This document shows, piece by piece, positions 27,047-36,382 of a DNA stretch of 64,000 bases. Made by a program: the position numbers and the translations under genes. A model generated the notes under the pieces. It saw only the letters and a program-made list of their open reading frames with translations, was not told the DNA's origin and did no database searches. The DNA is from Pseudomonas nunensis (GTDB lineage: Bacteria > Pseudomonadota > Gammaproteobacteria > Pseudomonadales > Pseudomonadaceae), in assembly GCF_024296925.1 (NCBI RefSeq), contig NZ_CP101125.1, forward strand, positions 4,404,501 to 4,468,500, in the 5' to 3' direction. The first letter of the stretch is position 1, and each line of letters begins with the position of its first letter.

Positions 27047-28879
27047 TTAGCCGAGCATGGCGAAAGCATCGGCGCTGGTCGGCAAATTGAAGGCCTGGCC
27101 GTCAGCGGTCTGGATGTGTTCGATGCTGGCGAAACCGGCGAACCAATCCTGAAGCTTCACGCCGTTATCCGGAACTGCTCCGGACGCAGGGCTGGTGTTG
27201 CTGAGGTAAAGATCATCACCCACCCGCATGACATTCAGGTCAGCGGCGGTGGCGACGTTGTTCAGGATCAGGGTGTCGCCTGTGTTATTGCTGCGGCCGT
27301 CATCCAGGATCGTCACCAGGTTGCTGGTGTTGATGATGTAGGTGTCGTCACCTTCGCCGCCCTGGAAAGTGACGCCGCCGATGGAGGTGGTGAAGGTGTC
27401 GGCCCCGAGCGAACCGATGATTTTTTCCACATGGGTCAAGTTATCGGCCCCGGCGTCAGCGCCGGTACCCGGCTCGCGAAGGTTGATGTTCAGCGCGTCG
27501 CTGGACCAGGAATAATCCACGGTATCGAAACCGTCCCCGCCATCGATGCCGATCAGCATGTCAATCGCCCGGAAATGGTCGTCGTAGTTCGAGCCAAGCA
27601 CCCGCTCGATACCGACGTAGGTGTCACCCAGCGCTGCGCCGGTGCTCAGTTGCCCGGCGATCAGTGGTCCGGCGGTCAGGTCGACCGTCAAACCCTCGGT
27701 ACTCTCGGCATAGCTCGCGGTGTCCAGGCCAGCGCCGCCGATCAAGTGGTCCGCCCCTTCGCCGCCCGACAGCACGTCGTTACCCGCGCCGCCGGTGAGG
27801 GTGTTGTCGCCAGCATTGCCGTAACCGGTGAACGAGCCTTTTCCGGTGTAGGTCAGCGACTCGACATTTGTGTCCAGGGTGTAGGACGCCAGGCCGGTAC
27901 GAATTTCGTCGATGCCCTCTCCGAAGCCCCGCTCGGTAATCGTGACACCCTGGGTGTTGATCACGTAGGTGTCACCCCACATGGTGCCGATGACGTGCTC
28001 GATGTTTTTCAAGGTAACGCCTTCAGCATCCCCGCCAATGCCCGGCTTGCCCACACCGTTGCGCAAATCCAGGGTGATTGCCTGTTCCGAACCCCAAAAG
28101 TCCACGGTGTCGAAACCACCCGCACCGTCCAGCGCCTTGAACCCGGCACCAATGGTAAACACGTCGTCGTGATTCGAGCCGCGGATCGCTTCGATGTCGG
28201 TGTAGGTATCGCCAATGGCAATCCCGGAGGTGGAGTTAGCGTACTTCAGATCAAAGGTGAGACCCTCGGCGCTGTCGGTGTAGCTCGCGGTGTCCCACCC
28301 TGCACCGCCGATAAAATGGTCGGCGCCGCCGCCACCCAACAGCACGTCGTTGCTGGCACCGCCAGTGATCACGTTATCGCTGGCATTGCCGTAACCGGTA
28401 AATTTGCCGGTGCCGGTATAGGTCAGACGCTCGATGTTATCGTCCAGGCGATAGTGAGCCAGGCTGGTCTGGACTTGATCGTCAAAACCACCCGCCCAAC
28501 CGCTCTGTTCAATGATTTTGCCGCCGGCGGCATTGACGATGTAGGTGTCGTTGCCTCTGCCGCCTTCAAGCGTTCGGCCGGACAACGTGGTGGTGAAGGT
28601 GTCATCGTAATCACTGCCAATGACCTTCTCGATGCTCTTCAGCGTATCGCCTTCGGCATCGCCGCCGACACCAGGCAGGCTGACGCCGCTGCGCAGGTCG
28701 ATGCTGATCCCGGCGGAGGACCAAGAGTAATCCGCCGTATCGAACCCCGCACCGCCGTCGAGCGCGTCCGCGCCGGCGCCGCCGATCAGTACGTCATCGC
28801 CGCCCCGTCCATGGATAACGTCATCCTGGTTGGTTCCGATCAGCGTATCCGTGCCGTTTGTTCCATTGATCACTGACAT
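27047..28879 (-). CDS. RTX-type calcium-binding repeat protein, function unknown
   Basis: A 610-residue acidic, Gly/Asp-rich protein with no cysteine seen. Blocks of the RTX nonapeptide GGxGxDxLx occur near 22-45, 185-205, 365-395 and 505-515. A larger unit of about 190 residues is repeated, with FTGYGN, then the RTX block, then DTASY. There is no signal peptide and no recognisable enzyme domain. RTX proteins are usually exported by type I secretion through a C-terminal signal; the tail here (about 590-610) is uncharged and ends AFAMLG, which could serve, but no secretion genes are nearby. The ATG at 28879 follows AAGGAAGAA. It lies between glycan genes on the same strand. Confidence 0.8.
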   Translation of the reverse strand: MSVINGTNGTDTLIGTNQDDVIHGRGGDDVLIGGAGADALDGGAGFDTADYSWSSAGISIDLRSGVSLPGVGGDAEGDTLKSIEKVIGSDYDDTFTTTLSGRTLEGGRGNDTYIVNAAGGKIIEQSGWAGGFDDQVQTSLAHYRLDDNIERLTYTGTGKFTGYGNASDNVITGGASNDVLLGGGGADHFIGGAGWDTASYTDSAEGLTFDLKYANSTSGIAIGDTYTDIEAIRGSNHDDVFTIGAGFKALDGAGGFDTVDFWGSEQAITLDLRNGVGKPGIGGDAEGVTLKNIEHVIGTMWGDTYVINTQGVTITERGFGEGIDEIRTGLASYTLDTNVESLTYTGKGSFTGYGNAGDNTLTGGAGNDVLSGGEGADHLIGGAGLDTASYAESTEGLTVDLTAGPLIAGQLSTGAALGDTYVGIERVLGSNYDDHFRAIDMLIGIDGGDGFDTVDYSWSSDALNINLREPGTGADAGADNLTHVEKIIGSLGADTFTTSIGGVTFQGGEGDDTYIINTSNLVTILDDGRSNNTGDTLILNNVATAADLNVMRVGDDLYLSNTSPASGAVPDNGVKLQDWFAGFASIEHIQTADGQAFNLPTSADAFAMLG

Positions 28880-28962
28880 TTCTTCTTCCTTGCCTTGTGT
28901 TGAAAAAACCAAATCCCTGGTCAGCTATCGACAGCCGGAACCTGAAGCTTGAACCTGCAGGC

Positions 28963-28997
28963 AAAAAAAAGGCGACTCAAAGTCGCCTGTTTTTTTT
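28963..28997. terminator. Bidirectional-looking terminator between the giant glycosyltransferase and the RTX gene
   Basis: The stem GGCGACT/AGTCGCC (28971-28977, 28981-28987) has a CAA loop and is flanked by eight A on one side and eight T on the other. It lies 17 bases after the glycosyltransferase stop. Confidence 0.88.
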
Positions 28998-29013
28998 GAA
29001 GGTGCGTGAACGA

Positions 29014-32000
29014 TCAGTCTTCCAGCCAGCCGTTCTCCCAGTACCGCAGGTTATCGCCACGCAACACGTAATCGCGCAGGACGATTTCACGCAACTGATC
29101 GCCCATGCGGTAGCTGGCGTCCGGGTCGGCCAGGTGCATGCGGATGGCTTGCAGCCACTCATCTGTGGAGTTGCTCTTGACCCGCGTGCACGGCAAATAG
29201 CCGCGATAGGCTTCGGTGTCGGAGCAGATCACCGGAAAACCGCACGCACCGTACTCCAGCAGACGCAGGTTGCTCTTGCAGTCGTTGAAGATGTGGAACT
29301 CCAGCGGCGCCAGCGCCAGGTCGAGATTCAGGCTGGCGAGTTTCGCCGGGTAGTTGTCCAGCGGGATTACGCCATGGAACTCATGCATGTACGGAAGCAG
29401 ATCATCCGGGCACATGCCGAAGAAGACCCAATCGACTTCGTTGGCCAGTTCGCGAACCACATCGGCAATCACCGCCAAATCGCCATGGTGACTGGTGCCG
29501 CCGCCCCAGCCGACCCGAGGTTTTTTCGAGGTGCGGCGCTGGCTGCGCATGTCGCTCCACAGGTGTTTGGCCAACATGTTCGGCACCACGCGAATGTCGT
29601 GATGCATGTCCGACAAGACGTTCGCCAGCGGTTCGGTCGACACCACGACGCGATCGCACATCGCGATGGCGCGCCGCACCAGGCGCTCCATCTCGTCCCT
29701 GTTCGGCATGTTGCGGATATGCGCATTGCGATGGGGAACGTCGATGACATAGTCATCCAGCTCGTAGATCCGCCGGGCATTGGAGAAGAGTTGCAACGGC
29801 GCCACTTCATTGATCGAGCCTTCGGAGTAGCGCCCCTGCAGGATGATCACGTCCGGTGACTGTCGCTCGATTTCGATGATCGTCGGCATATTGTAGTGAA
29901 TGCGGCCCTCGGCCCTGCCTGCCTCTTCCAGCTCGATCATCGGCTGTGTCACGCGGTAGTGACCGATGGCCGAGGCATTGAGCGGCAAGGCCAGCACGTT
30001 CGGCAGCTGCGCTTTGGAAAACGGATTCCACCCGGTGCGCAGGCCCGGCTCAAGGCTGAAACTTGAACCGCCCACCCCGTGCAGCGACAGGTTGACGTTG
30101 TAGGCGGGATCACGGGCTACGATCGGCAACCAGCGCTTGTAGAACACGTCCTGTTCCTGGCCACGCAACACCTGTTCACTTTCCACGGCTACGGCGGCCG
30201 GTCGCGCGCCCAGCGCCAGCCGGGCGAAAGGTGTCCAGACGATCAGATAGCCGTCCTGGCCGATGCGCAGGCACAGGTCGACTTCGTTCAGCGTCAGGGC
30301 AAGGTTTTGCTCATCCAGCCCGCCCACTGCCTGGAACACCGATTTGCGAACCATCAGGCAATCGCCGCCGACAGCACTCAAGTCATGGGCCACCTGCAAC
30401 CGGAACATATAGCCTGCGGCTTGCAAGGACTCACCATAAAACGGTACGCCGGCCGGGCCTTGCAAGCCGAGGATCAGGCCCGCATGCAGCACACAACCAT
30501 CCGGGTTGAACAGTTTGGCACCGACCACGCCGACTTCCGGGCGCTGGGCGTGATTGAGCATTTCATCCAGCCAATCGCCCTGGGTGATCACACTGTAGGG
30601 GTTGAGCATCAGGACATAGTCGCCACTGGCCTCGCCCACAGCGAAGTTTCGTACCGCCGCAGCATTGCCTTGTTGCGGATACGCCAGCACACGAATGCGC
30701 TCGCTGCCCAACTGCTCCATGCCGGCCAGCCAGGCACGGGCTTCGGCGCTCTCGCTGCCGTTATCGACCAGCAACAGTTCGTATTCGGTGTAGACGGTTT
30801 TTTCCAGCAGGCTCTCGACGCAGCGCTGCATCGCGAGGTGTTGATCCTTGGTGACGATGATGATCGACACCAGCGGCCGATTTGCGTGGCGGTAATCGAC
30901 ACGGTTGAGCAGATCGGAACTGCCGCTGCGAATCTCATGGGCAATGCCCAGGCGCTGCAGGTGTGCCTCCAGCAGCCGGGGATTGGTCTCGACCACCTCA
31001 GGCAGGGACAACCATTTGGACAGGTCAAACGCCGATTCCAGCAACACCTCGGCAATGTGCCCGACCACTTGCGGACCGTCGCTCTCGACCATGCGCCAGA
31101 GCACATCGTGAGGGGCCAGCTCCGCGAATGTCGAATCGAAGCCGCCCTGCGCAAGGAAGCGTTCACGCTCAAACGCCAAGGCGCGCCCTACGTACGGGTA
31201 GCTGCGCATCAGGTCCAGGTTGAAGTCAGGTTTGAACGCCGGCTCGGCCGACTCGCCCTGACGCAAGCTGCCTTCATCGCTGTACAGGCAGGTCAGCGAA
31301 CGCGAGAGTGCAATCCGATCAGCCATGGCCAGCAAGGCTGGCGCCACCAGTCGATCACCGGCACGCAGCAAGTAGAACCAGTCGGCGCCATCCAGCTGCG
31401 GCAACAGTTCGTTGATCTGCGCCAGGCTGTCATCCTGAAGGGGCAAGTGGAACACCCGCTCCTCCAGCTCAGCCTCGGTACACGAGACGGACAGCACCAG
31501 GGTCAATTCCGGCGCGTAGTCTTGCGCCGCCAGCGACTGCAAGGTCAGCTCCAGGGCTGAGCGGCTGCCGTGCTCATCGATGATGATCGGCACAATCCTG
31601 GGTGTGCGCGGCCAGCTCGCCAGTGTGTCCGGCAGCAGCTTGCGCTGCCCCTCGGTCAGTGCACGACACGCCAGCCATTGCGCATAGAGATCGGCAAAAC
31701 TCACGCTGTCGATGCCGACGCGCCATGCCAGGTTGCTTTGCTTGGTGCCCAGGGTCCGGCTCAAGGGCAACTCTTCCCAGACCCGGGGTGATTCGTCCGC
31801 ACGGGCCAACGGCATGTAACGAATCCAGCCAGGCGCCGGCGCGGATTCGCCGTTGCGCGCCTTGAGCATCTGCGTGACCCATTCGCGCTCGACTTCCACC
31901 GCATCTTTCATCGACTGCTGGGCGCTCAAGCGCTCCGGATACAGACGCTCGACACTGAGCACGTTGTTGGACATGACCAGGTTGCCGCGCCGCAGCAGAC

Positions 32001-32610
32001 ACACGTACAACGCGAAATCGAGGGTCGCTACAAAGCAATGGCCCGCCTGGGACAGTGCAGGCAACAACTCAACCACGTCGCTGCGACGGAACAGGGCATT
32101 GCTGAACCCGCCAAGTATATTGACCGGGAAGCGCTCGAAAATGCCCAGCAGGTCATCACCCTTGAACAGACCGCTCACCGGAGACAACGAAGTGTTTTCC
32201 AGGCGCTCCGGCAAGATCATGTCATCGGCGTCCCAGAACAGGCGCTGGGCCAGCACCAGGCTGACCTCTTCACGCGCCATCAGCTCATGGGCCTGCTGCT
32301 CGATGCAGGCGGCGAACAAATGATCGTCATCGCACAGGAACTTGATGAACTCGCCCTGCGCTTCTGCCAGGCAGGCCTGCAGGTTACCGACCATCCCCAG
32401 GGTCCGTGGATTGCGTACGTAGTGCACGGCAACCCCAGTTTGTCCGGACACCGAGATCACCGCCTCTTCGATTTCAGTGCCGCGACTGTCGTCGCACACA
32501 ATGATTTCGAGATTGCCATAGCTCTGAGTCACGGCACTGTACAACGCCCGACTGAAAAAGCGCGGATTGAAGGCAGGAATGACAAGGCTGACAAGAGGGA
32601 GTGAATTCAC
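29014..32610 (-). CDS. Giant multidomain flagellin glycosyltransferase (Fgt type)
   Basis: A 1198-residue protein with at least three glycosyltransferase modules. An N-terminal GT2 domain (about 1-270) starts LVSLVIPAFNPRFF and has the DxD-type LCDDDH. A degenerate GT2-like middle (about 330-540) follows. A second clear GT2 domain (about 580-840) starts LVSIIIVTKDQ, and a C-terminal GT4-like domain (about 880-1198) contains VGWGGGTSHHGDL. Its size and place next to flgL match the Fgt1/FgtA-type enzymes that glycosylate flagellin in Pseudomonas. The start is a GTG with only a weak ribosome site; no better in-frame start is obvious. A terminator follows. Confidence 0.9.
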   Translation of the reverse strand: MNSLPLVSLVIPAFNPRFFSRALYSAVTQSYGNLEIIVCDDSRGTEIEEAVISVSGQTGVAVHYVRNPRTLGMVGNLQACLAEAQGEFIKFLCDDDHLFAACIEQQAHELMAREEVSLVLAQRLFWDADDMILPERLENTSLSPVSGLFKGDDLLGIFERFPVNILGGFSNALFRRSDVVELLPALSQAGHCFVATLDFALYVCLLRRGNLVMSNNVLSVERLYPERLSAQQSMKDAVEVEREWVTQMLKARNGESAPAPGWIRYMPLARADESPRVWEELPLSRTLGTKQSNLAWRVGIDSVSFADLYAQWLACRALTEGQRKLLPDTLASWPRTPRIVPIIIDEHGSRSALELTLQSLAAQDYAPELTLVLSVSCTEAELEERVFHLPLQDDSLAQINELLPQLDGADWFYLLRAGDRLVAPALLAMADRIALSRSLTCLYSDEGSLRQGESAEPAFKPDFNLDLMRSYPYVGRALAFERERFLAQGGFDSTFAELAPHDVLWRMVESDGPQVVGHIAEVLLESAFDLSKWLSLPEVVETNPRLLEAHLQRLGIAHEIRSGSSDLLNRVDYRHANRPLVSIIIVTKDQHLAMQRCVESLLEKTVYTEYELLLVDNGSESAEARAWLAGMEQLGSERIRVLAYPQQGNAAAVRNFAVGEASGDYVLMLNPYSVITQGDWLDEMLNHAQRPEVGVVGAKLFNPDGCVLHAGLILGLQGPAGVPFYGESLQAAGYMFRLQVAHDLSAVGGDCLMVRKSVFQAVGGLDEQNLALTLNEVDLCLRIGQDGYLIVWTPFARLALGARPAAVAVESEQVLRGQEQDVFYKRWLPIVARDPAYNVNLSLHGVGGSSFSLEPGLRTGWNPFSKAQLPNVLALPLNASAIGHYRVTQPMIELEEAGRAEGRIHYNMPTIIEIERQSPDVIILQGRYSEGSINEVAPLQLFSNARRIYELDDYVIDVPHRNAHIRNMPNRDEMERLVRRAIAMCDRVVVSTEPLANVLSDMHHDIRVVPNMLAKHLWSDMRSQRRTSKKPRVGWGGGTSHHGDLAVIADVVRELANEVDWVFFGMCPDDLLPYMHEFHGVIPLDNYPAKLASLNLDLALAPLEFHIFNDCKSNLRLLEYGACGFPVICSDTEAYRGYLPCTRVKSNSTDEWLQAIRMHLADPDASYRMGDQLREIVLRDYVLRGDNLRYWENGWLED

Positions 32611-32725
32611 GGCGGACTCGCAGGCGGCGCGAGCTCGCCCTGGAAAAGCGAGCCCTTTGAACCGCGGAAAAAGACGGTAGATATTCGAGGGTCAGCGGCC
32701 CGGGCGCCAGGGCGCCCGGCCAGCA

Positions 32726-34303
32726 TCAGATCTTGTTGAACAGGCCCAGCGACGTGATCTTGCTGAACGCCAGTTGCGCGGCTTGCAGCATGGTCTGTTG
32801 CAGGGTCAGGCGCGTCATCACTTCGGCAGGATCGGAGTCGCGAATCGAGCCCTGGGTGGCGGTGTTCGCCAGGCTCAGGCTCTGGTTGGTCGTGGACTGA
32901 TCGTCCAGCGTCTGACCGCGCGCACCAATCGAAGTAACGGCCGAGCCCACTTGGTTGCTCGCGCTGTCCAGATTCGCAATGCCCGAATCCATGGCGGCCT
33001 GGAATTGCTGCTTGGCCACGGTGTTGCCGTCGACCGGCGAGTTCATCGCGTTGATCATCTTGCCCAGGGTGTCGAGCACGTTCTGGGTCTGGTGATCATT
33101 GGCCTGCACGGCGAACTGGTCGCCGGCGGCCGGTGTGCCGCCGCCCAGGGCGAAGGTCACGCCGGCTGCGGTGGCGGTGGCAGGAGGCCCGGCCACGACG
33201 GCACCCGACGATACCGGACGGCTGTCGGCCGTCACTGGCGCCGCGTACAAATCAAACGCGGTGGCGCTGGTGAACTTGAGGACCGCCCCGCCCGACGGGA
33301 ACGCCGCGTTGTAGGCCGTCGGGTTGGTCACGGTGGCGCCGGTGATGACGGCAGTAGACGGGTTACCGGCGCTGCGCACCGCCCCGATGGAGTCAGGATT
33401 AGCCGTCAGCTGGAAGGTGTGGCCAGCAATGACCGTGTCCGCTACGTCGCCCGCCTTGAGGTTGATGTTCAGGTTCAGGTCAACGCCACGGAAGTTGACC
33501 ACCTGGTTGGCGCCGTTGCTGTTGCTGAACGCGCCGTTCTGGCTGGCCTCGGTCGTGACGTCGTTGCCCAGCCCGTCGGTGATCTTCAACTGAGTGCTGC
33601 TCAGGAAGGTGACCGTGTACGGCTGGCCGCTGGCGAACTTGGCGTCGTAGGTGGCGCTGTTGGTCACCTGGCCGTTGGACAGGACCACGCGACCATCATC
33701 CACCGCCGGCGCGGTCATGGCCGCCTGGGTGCGGCTGGTGTTGATGGTTTGCTGGAACGCGTCCCAGCCGGTGGTGTTGCTGGCCACGGTCAAGCCGTCG
33801 CCGATGCCCAGGTTGATGCTGGTCTGGTCACCGTTGTAGGTGTAGGTGCCGTCGGAATTCTGCGAGTACGGCGGGGTGTCGGTTTTCGAACCGGAGAACA
33901 GATAATTGCCGGATGAATCCTTGGAGTTCATCAGGCCCAGCACTTGTTGCTGGATCTGGCCCAATTCCGCTGCATAGGCTTTACGGTCATCGTCGGTGGC
34001 AATGCCGTTGTTGGCACTGAGGGCGATTTCCTTGGCGCGCTGCAACGCAGTGCCGATGGAGTCCAGGGTGGTCTCTTGCAGACTCAGCGAACTCTTTGTC
34101 GAACTGATGTTGCTGGTGTACTGATCCAGCATTGCACTCTGCTGACCCAACTGCAGCAAACGACCGGCACCAAGCGGATCATCGGCGGCGGTGTTGACGC
34201 GGGTCAGGCTGCTGGCTTCGTTGCTGGTCGCGATCGCCTTGTTGAAGTTGCGCTGATAGTTGGCAGCGGTTGTCTCGTAATACTGGGCGGTGGAAATGCG
34301 CAT
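32726..34303 (-). CDS. flgL: FlgL, hook-filament junction protein (HAP3)
   Basis: A 525-residue flagellin-like protein. The N-terminal MRISTAQYYETTAANYQRN and the C-terminal QTMLQAAQLAFSKITSLGLFN are the helical ends that pack into the axial structure. The middle is a Thr/Val/Gly-rich beta region that is larger than in enteric FlgL. It joins FlgK to the filament. It starts 13 bases after the flgK stop and is the last structural gene of the flg series. Confidence 0.96.
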   Translation of the reverse strand: MRISTAQYYETTAANYQRNFNKAIATSNEASSLTRVNTAADDPLGAGRLLQLGQQSAMLDQYTSNISSTKSSLSLQETTLDSIGTALQRAKEIALSANNGIATDDDRKAYAAELGQIQQQVLGLMNSKDSSGNYLFSGSKTDTPPYSQNSDGTYTYNGDQTSINLGIGDGLTVASNTTGWDAFQQTINTSRTQAAMTAPAVDDGRVVLSNGQVTNSATYDAKFASGQPYTVTFLSSTQLKITDGLGNDVTTEASQNGAFSNSNGANQVVNFRGVDLNLNINLKAGDVADTVIAGHTFQLTANPDSIGAVRSAGNPSTAVITGATVTNPTAYNAAFPSGGAVLKFTSATAFDLYAAPVTADSRPVSSGAVVAGPPATATAAGVTFALGGGTPAAGDQFAVQANDHQTQNVLDTLGKMINAMNSPVDGNTVAKQQFQAAMDSGIANLDSASNQVGSAVTSIGARGQTLDDQSTTNQSLSLANTATQGSIRDSDPAEVMTRLTLQQTMLQAAQLAFSKITSLGLFNKI

Positions 34304-34316
34304 GAATTACGACTCC

Positions 34317-36359
34317 TTAAAGGCTGTTGATCAGCGTGCTGAAAGTTTCCTGCGCAGCCTTGATGATCTGCGAAGAGGCGGTGTAGTACTGCTGGTATTT
34401 GACCAGGTTGCCGGTTTCTTCATCCAGGTCGACCCCGGACAGCGAATCACGGGCGCCCTTGGCCTGAGTCAGGATCGCCGTGGTGGCGGCACTGTCGGAC
34501 TTGCCCTGTGCAGCCTTGCTGCCGACGTTGGTCACCAGCGTGTTGTAGGCGTCGGTCAGGCTGATGCCCTTGCTCGCCGAACCGGTGTCCACGGTCTGCT
34601 TGGTTTGCAGGCCGACCAATGCCTGGGCGTTGCGGTTGTCCGAGGACGCCGCACCGGTCAGCGACATGGAGAAGCTCTCGCCAGTGCCTGGCGAACCACC
34701 CACGGTGGTCTGCACAGTGAACGTCTTCTGCACCGCCGGCGTACCGCCGTCGGTGATCGGATTGCCGCTGGCATCGACCATCGGTACTTTCAGGCTCAGG
34801 GTGTTGTCCTGGCCCGGAACAATGGTGCCGCTGCCTATTGAGGTGCCCTTGGCGTCGGTCATGGTGTAAGTCTGGCTGCCACCGCTTGGGGCACCAAAGG
34901 TGATCTTGACCGGCGTCGAGTACTTGAGCGCGGTCTGCATCTCGGCCTGGTTCGCCGAGTTGTAGATATCGAGGGTGCTGCTGAGCGCCGGCTGGGTGTA
35001 GGTGCCGGTCGCCTTGGAGCTGGCCAAACCGGTCAACGGAGCGGCCGCTGCGATTTTTTTCGGGTCGGTCAGGACGGTCTGGATGCTTGCTGCCGCGCCG
35101 CGAGTCGGGGTCACCTTGAAGCTGTCGCCAGCGCTCAGCGCACCGCCGTTCAGCGACAGGCTGAAACCGTCGATCACCGGTGGCGGCGTGGTCGTGGTGC
35201 TGAAGGTGCCCATGTCGGTGCCATCGGAACGCTTGACGCTGTAGTCCGTGGCGCTGCTGAAGGTCACCTGATAATCACTGGTGGTCAGCTTGCCGGTGTC
35301 CTTGATGGTGACATCCAGGTTGCCGGAACCGGCGCTGTTGCTCGCATTGCCGATGCTGCGCTGACTGATCAGCGCGGCGCTGTTGATGTTGTTGAAGATC
35401 GCCGCGCCGAACTCGCCGTTCTTGTCGATGCCTTGCGCTTGCTGACTGTTGATCTGGTCAGCCACGACCAGGGCCACACGCCCCAGTTCATTGAGCGACG
35501 GATCCAGCACTTCCTTGCGGTAACTGAGCAGACCGCCGATTTCGCCGCCGCTAACCACCGACGTGATGTCGATGGTGCTGGAACCACGGTTCATCTGCAG
35601 CGCCATGCGCGACGGATCGTCCTTGCTCGGTACGGTTTCCAGGGTATTGGTGGTGTTGCCCATCACCAATGGCTGGCCGCTGCCGACGTAGATGTCGTAG
35701 CTGGTGCCGCGCTCGACGACTTGCGCACCGACCATCTCGGACAGTTGGCGCACGGCTTCGTTACGGGTGTCGAGCAGGTCGTTCGGCTGGCCACCGCTGG
35801 TGGAGATTTCGCCGATCTTCTGGTTCAGGTTGGCAATCGAGGTCGCCAGTTTATTCACCTGGGCCGCCATGTCAGCCAGGCTGCCATTGATGGTGGTGTT
35901 CTGGTCATTCAACTGTTTGGCGATGCTGTTGAAACGCGCGCTCAACGCCTGGGCGCCGGTCAGTACCGACTGGCGCGAGGTATCGTCGGTCGCCGAGGTC
36001 GAGACGCCCTGCATCGATGTGAAGAACTTCTGCAACACGCCGGTCAGGCCGGTGTTGGTGTCGGACAGCGAGGCGTCGAGTGGCGTGGCCTGGTCCAGGT
36101 ACGAGGCGGCTTCGCTGTTCAGCGAAGTGGCCGTGCGCAATTGCGAATCGAGGTAAGAGTTGTACACCCGGCGCACATCCGCCAGGGTCGTACCGGTGCC
36201 GATGAAGACGTTCCCGTACTGCTGCGAGGCCTTGGTGCCCTGCACGGTTTGCTGACGTGAATAACCGGCGGTGTCGACGTTGGCAATGTTGTTGCCTGTG
36301 ACAGCCAGGGAGGATTGGCTAGCCGCCAGACCCGACATCCCGATATTGAGCAAACTCAT
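34317..36359 (-). CDS. flgK: FlgK, hook-filament junction protein (HAP1)
   Basis: A 680-residue HAP1. The N-terminus MSLLNIGMSGLAASQSSLAVTGNNIANVDTAGYSRQ is the standard flagellar rod/hook motif, and the C-terminus has the usual EE...NLVKYQQYYTASSQIIKAAQE helix. The central region is expanded compared with the 550-residue enteric protein, as in many pseudomonads. It follows flgJ by about 23 bases. Confidence 0.96.
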   Translation of the reverse strand: MSLLNIGMSGLAASQSSLAVTGNNIANVDTAGYSRQQTVQGTKASQQYGNVFIGTGTTLADVRRVYNSYLDSQLRTATSLNSEAASYLDQATPLDASLSDTNTGLTGVLQKFFTSMQGVSTSATDDTSRQSVLTGAQALSARFNSIAKQLNDQNTTINGSLADMAAQVNKLATSIANLNQKIGEISTSGGQPNDLLDTRNEAVRQLSEMVGAQVVERGTSYDIYVGSGQPLVMGNTTNTLETVPSKDDPSRMALQMNRGSSTIDITSVVSGGEIGGLLSYRKEVLDPSLNELGRVALVVADQINSQQAQGIDKNGEFGAAIFNNINSAALISQRSIGNASNSAGSGNLDVTIKDTGKLTTSDYQVTFSSATDYSVKRSDGTDMGTFSTTTTPPPVIDGFSLSLNGGALSAGDSFKVTPTRGAAASIQTVLTDPKKIAAAAPLTGLASSKATGTYTQPALSSTLDIYNSANQAEMQTALKYSTPVKITFGAPSGGSQTYTMTDAKGTSIGSGTIVPGQDNTLSLKVPMVDASGNPITDGGTPAVQKTFTVQTTVGGSPGTGESFSMSLTGAASSDNRNAQALVGLQTKQTVDTGSASKGISLTDAYNTLVTNVGSKAAQGKSDSAATTAILTQAKGARDSLSGVDLDEETGNLVKYQQYYTASSQIIKAAQETFSTLINSL

Positions 36360-36382
36360 GGTTCAGACCTTATGCCTTGTGC

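Noticed and set aside
27047..28876. Plus-strand frame of 610 codons opposite the RTX gene
   Set aside because: It is the antisense shadow of the repeat-rich RTX gene; the repeats keep the opposite strand open. The RTX frame has the ribosome site and the motif pattern.
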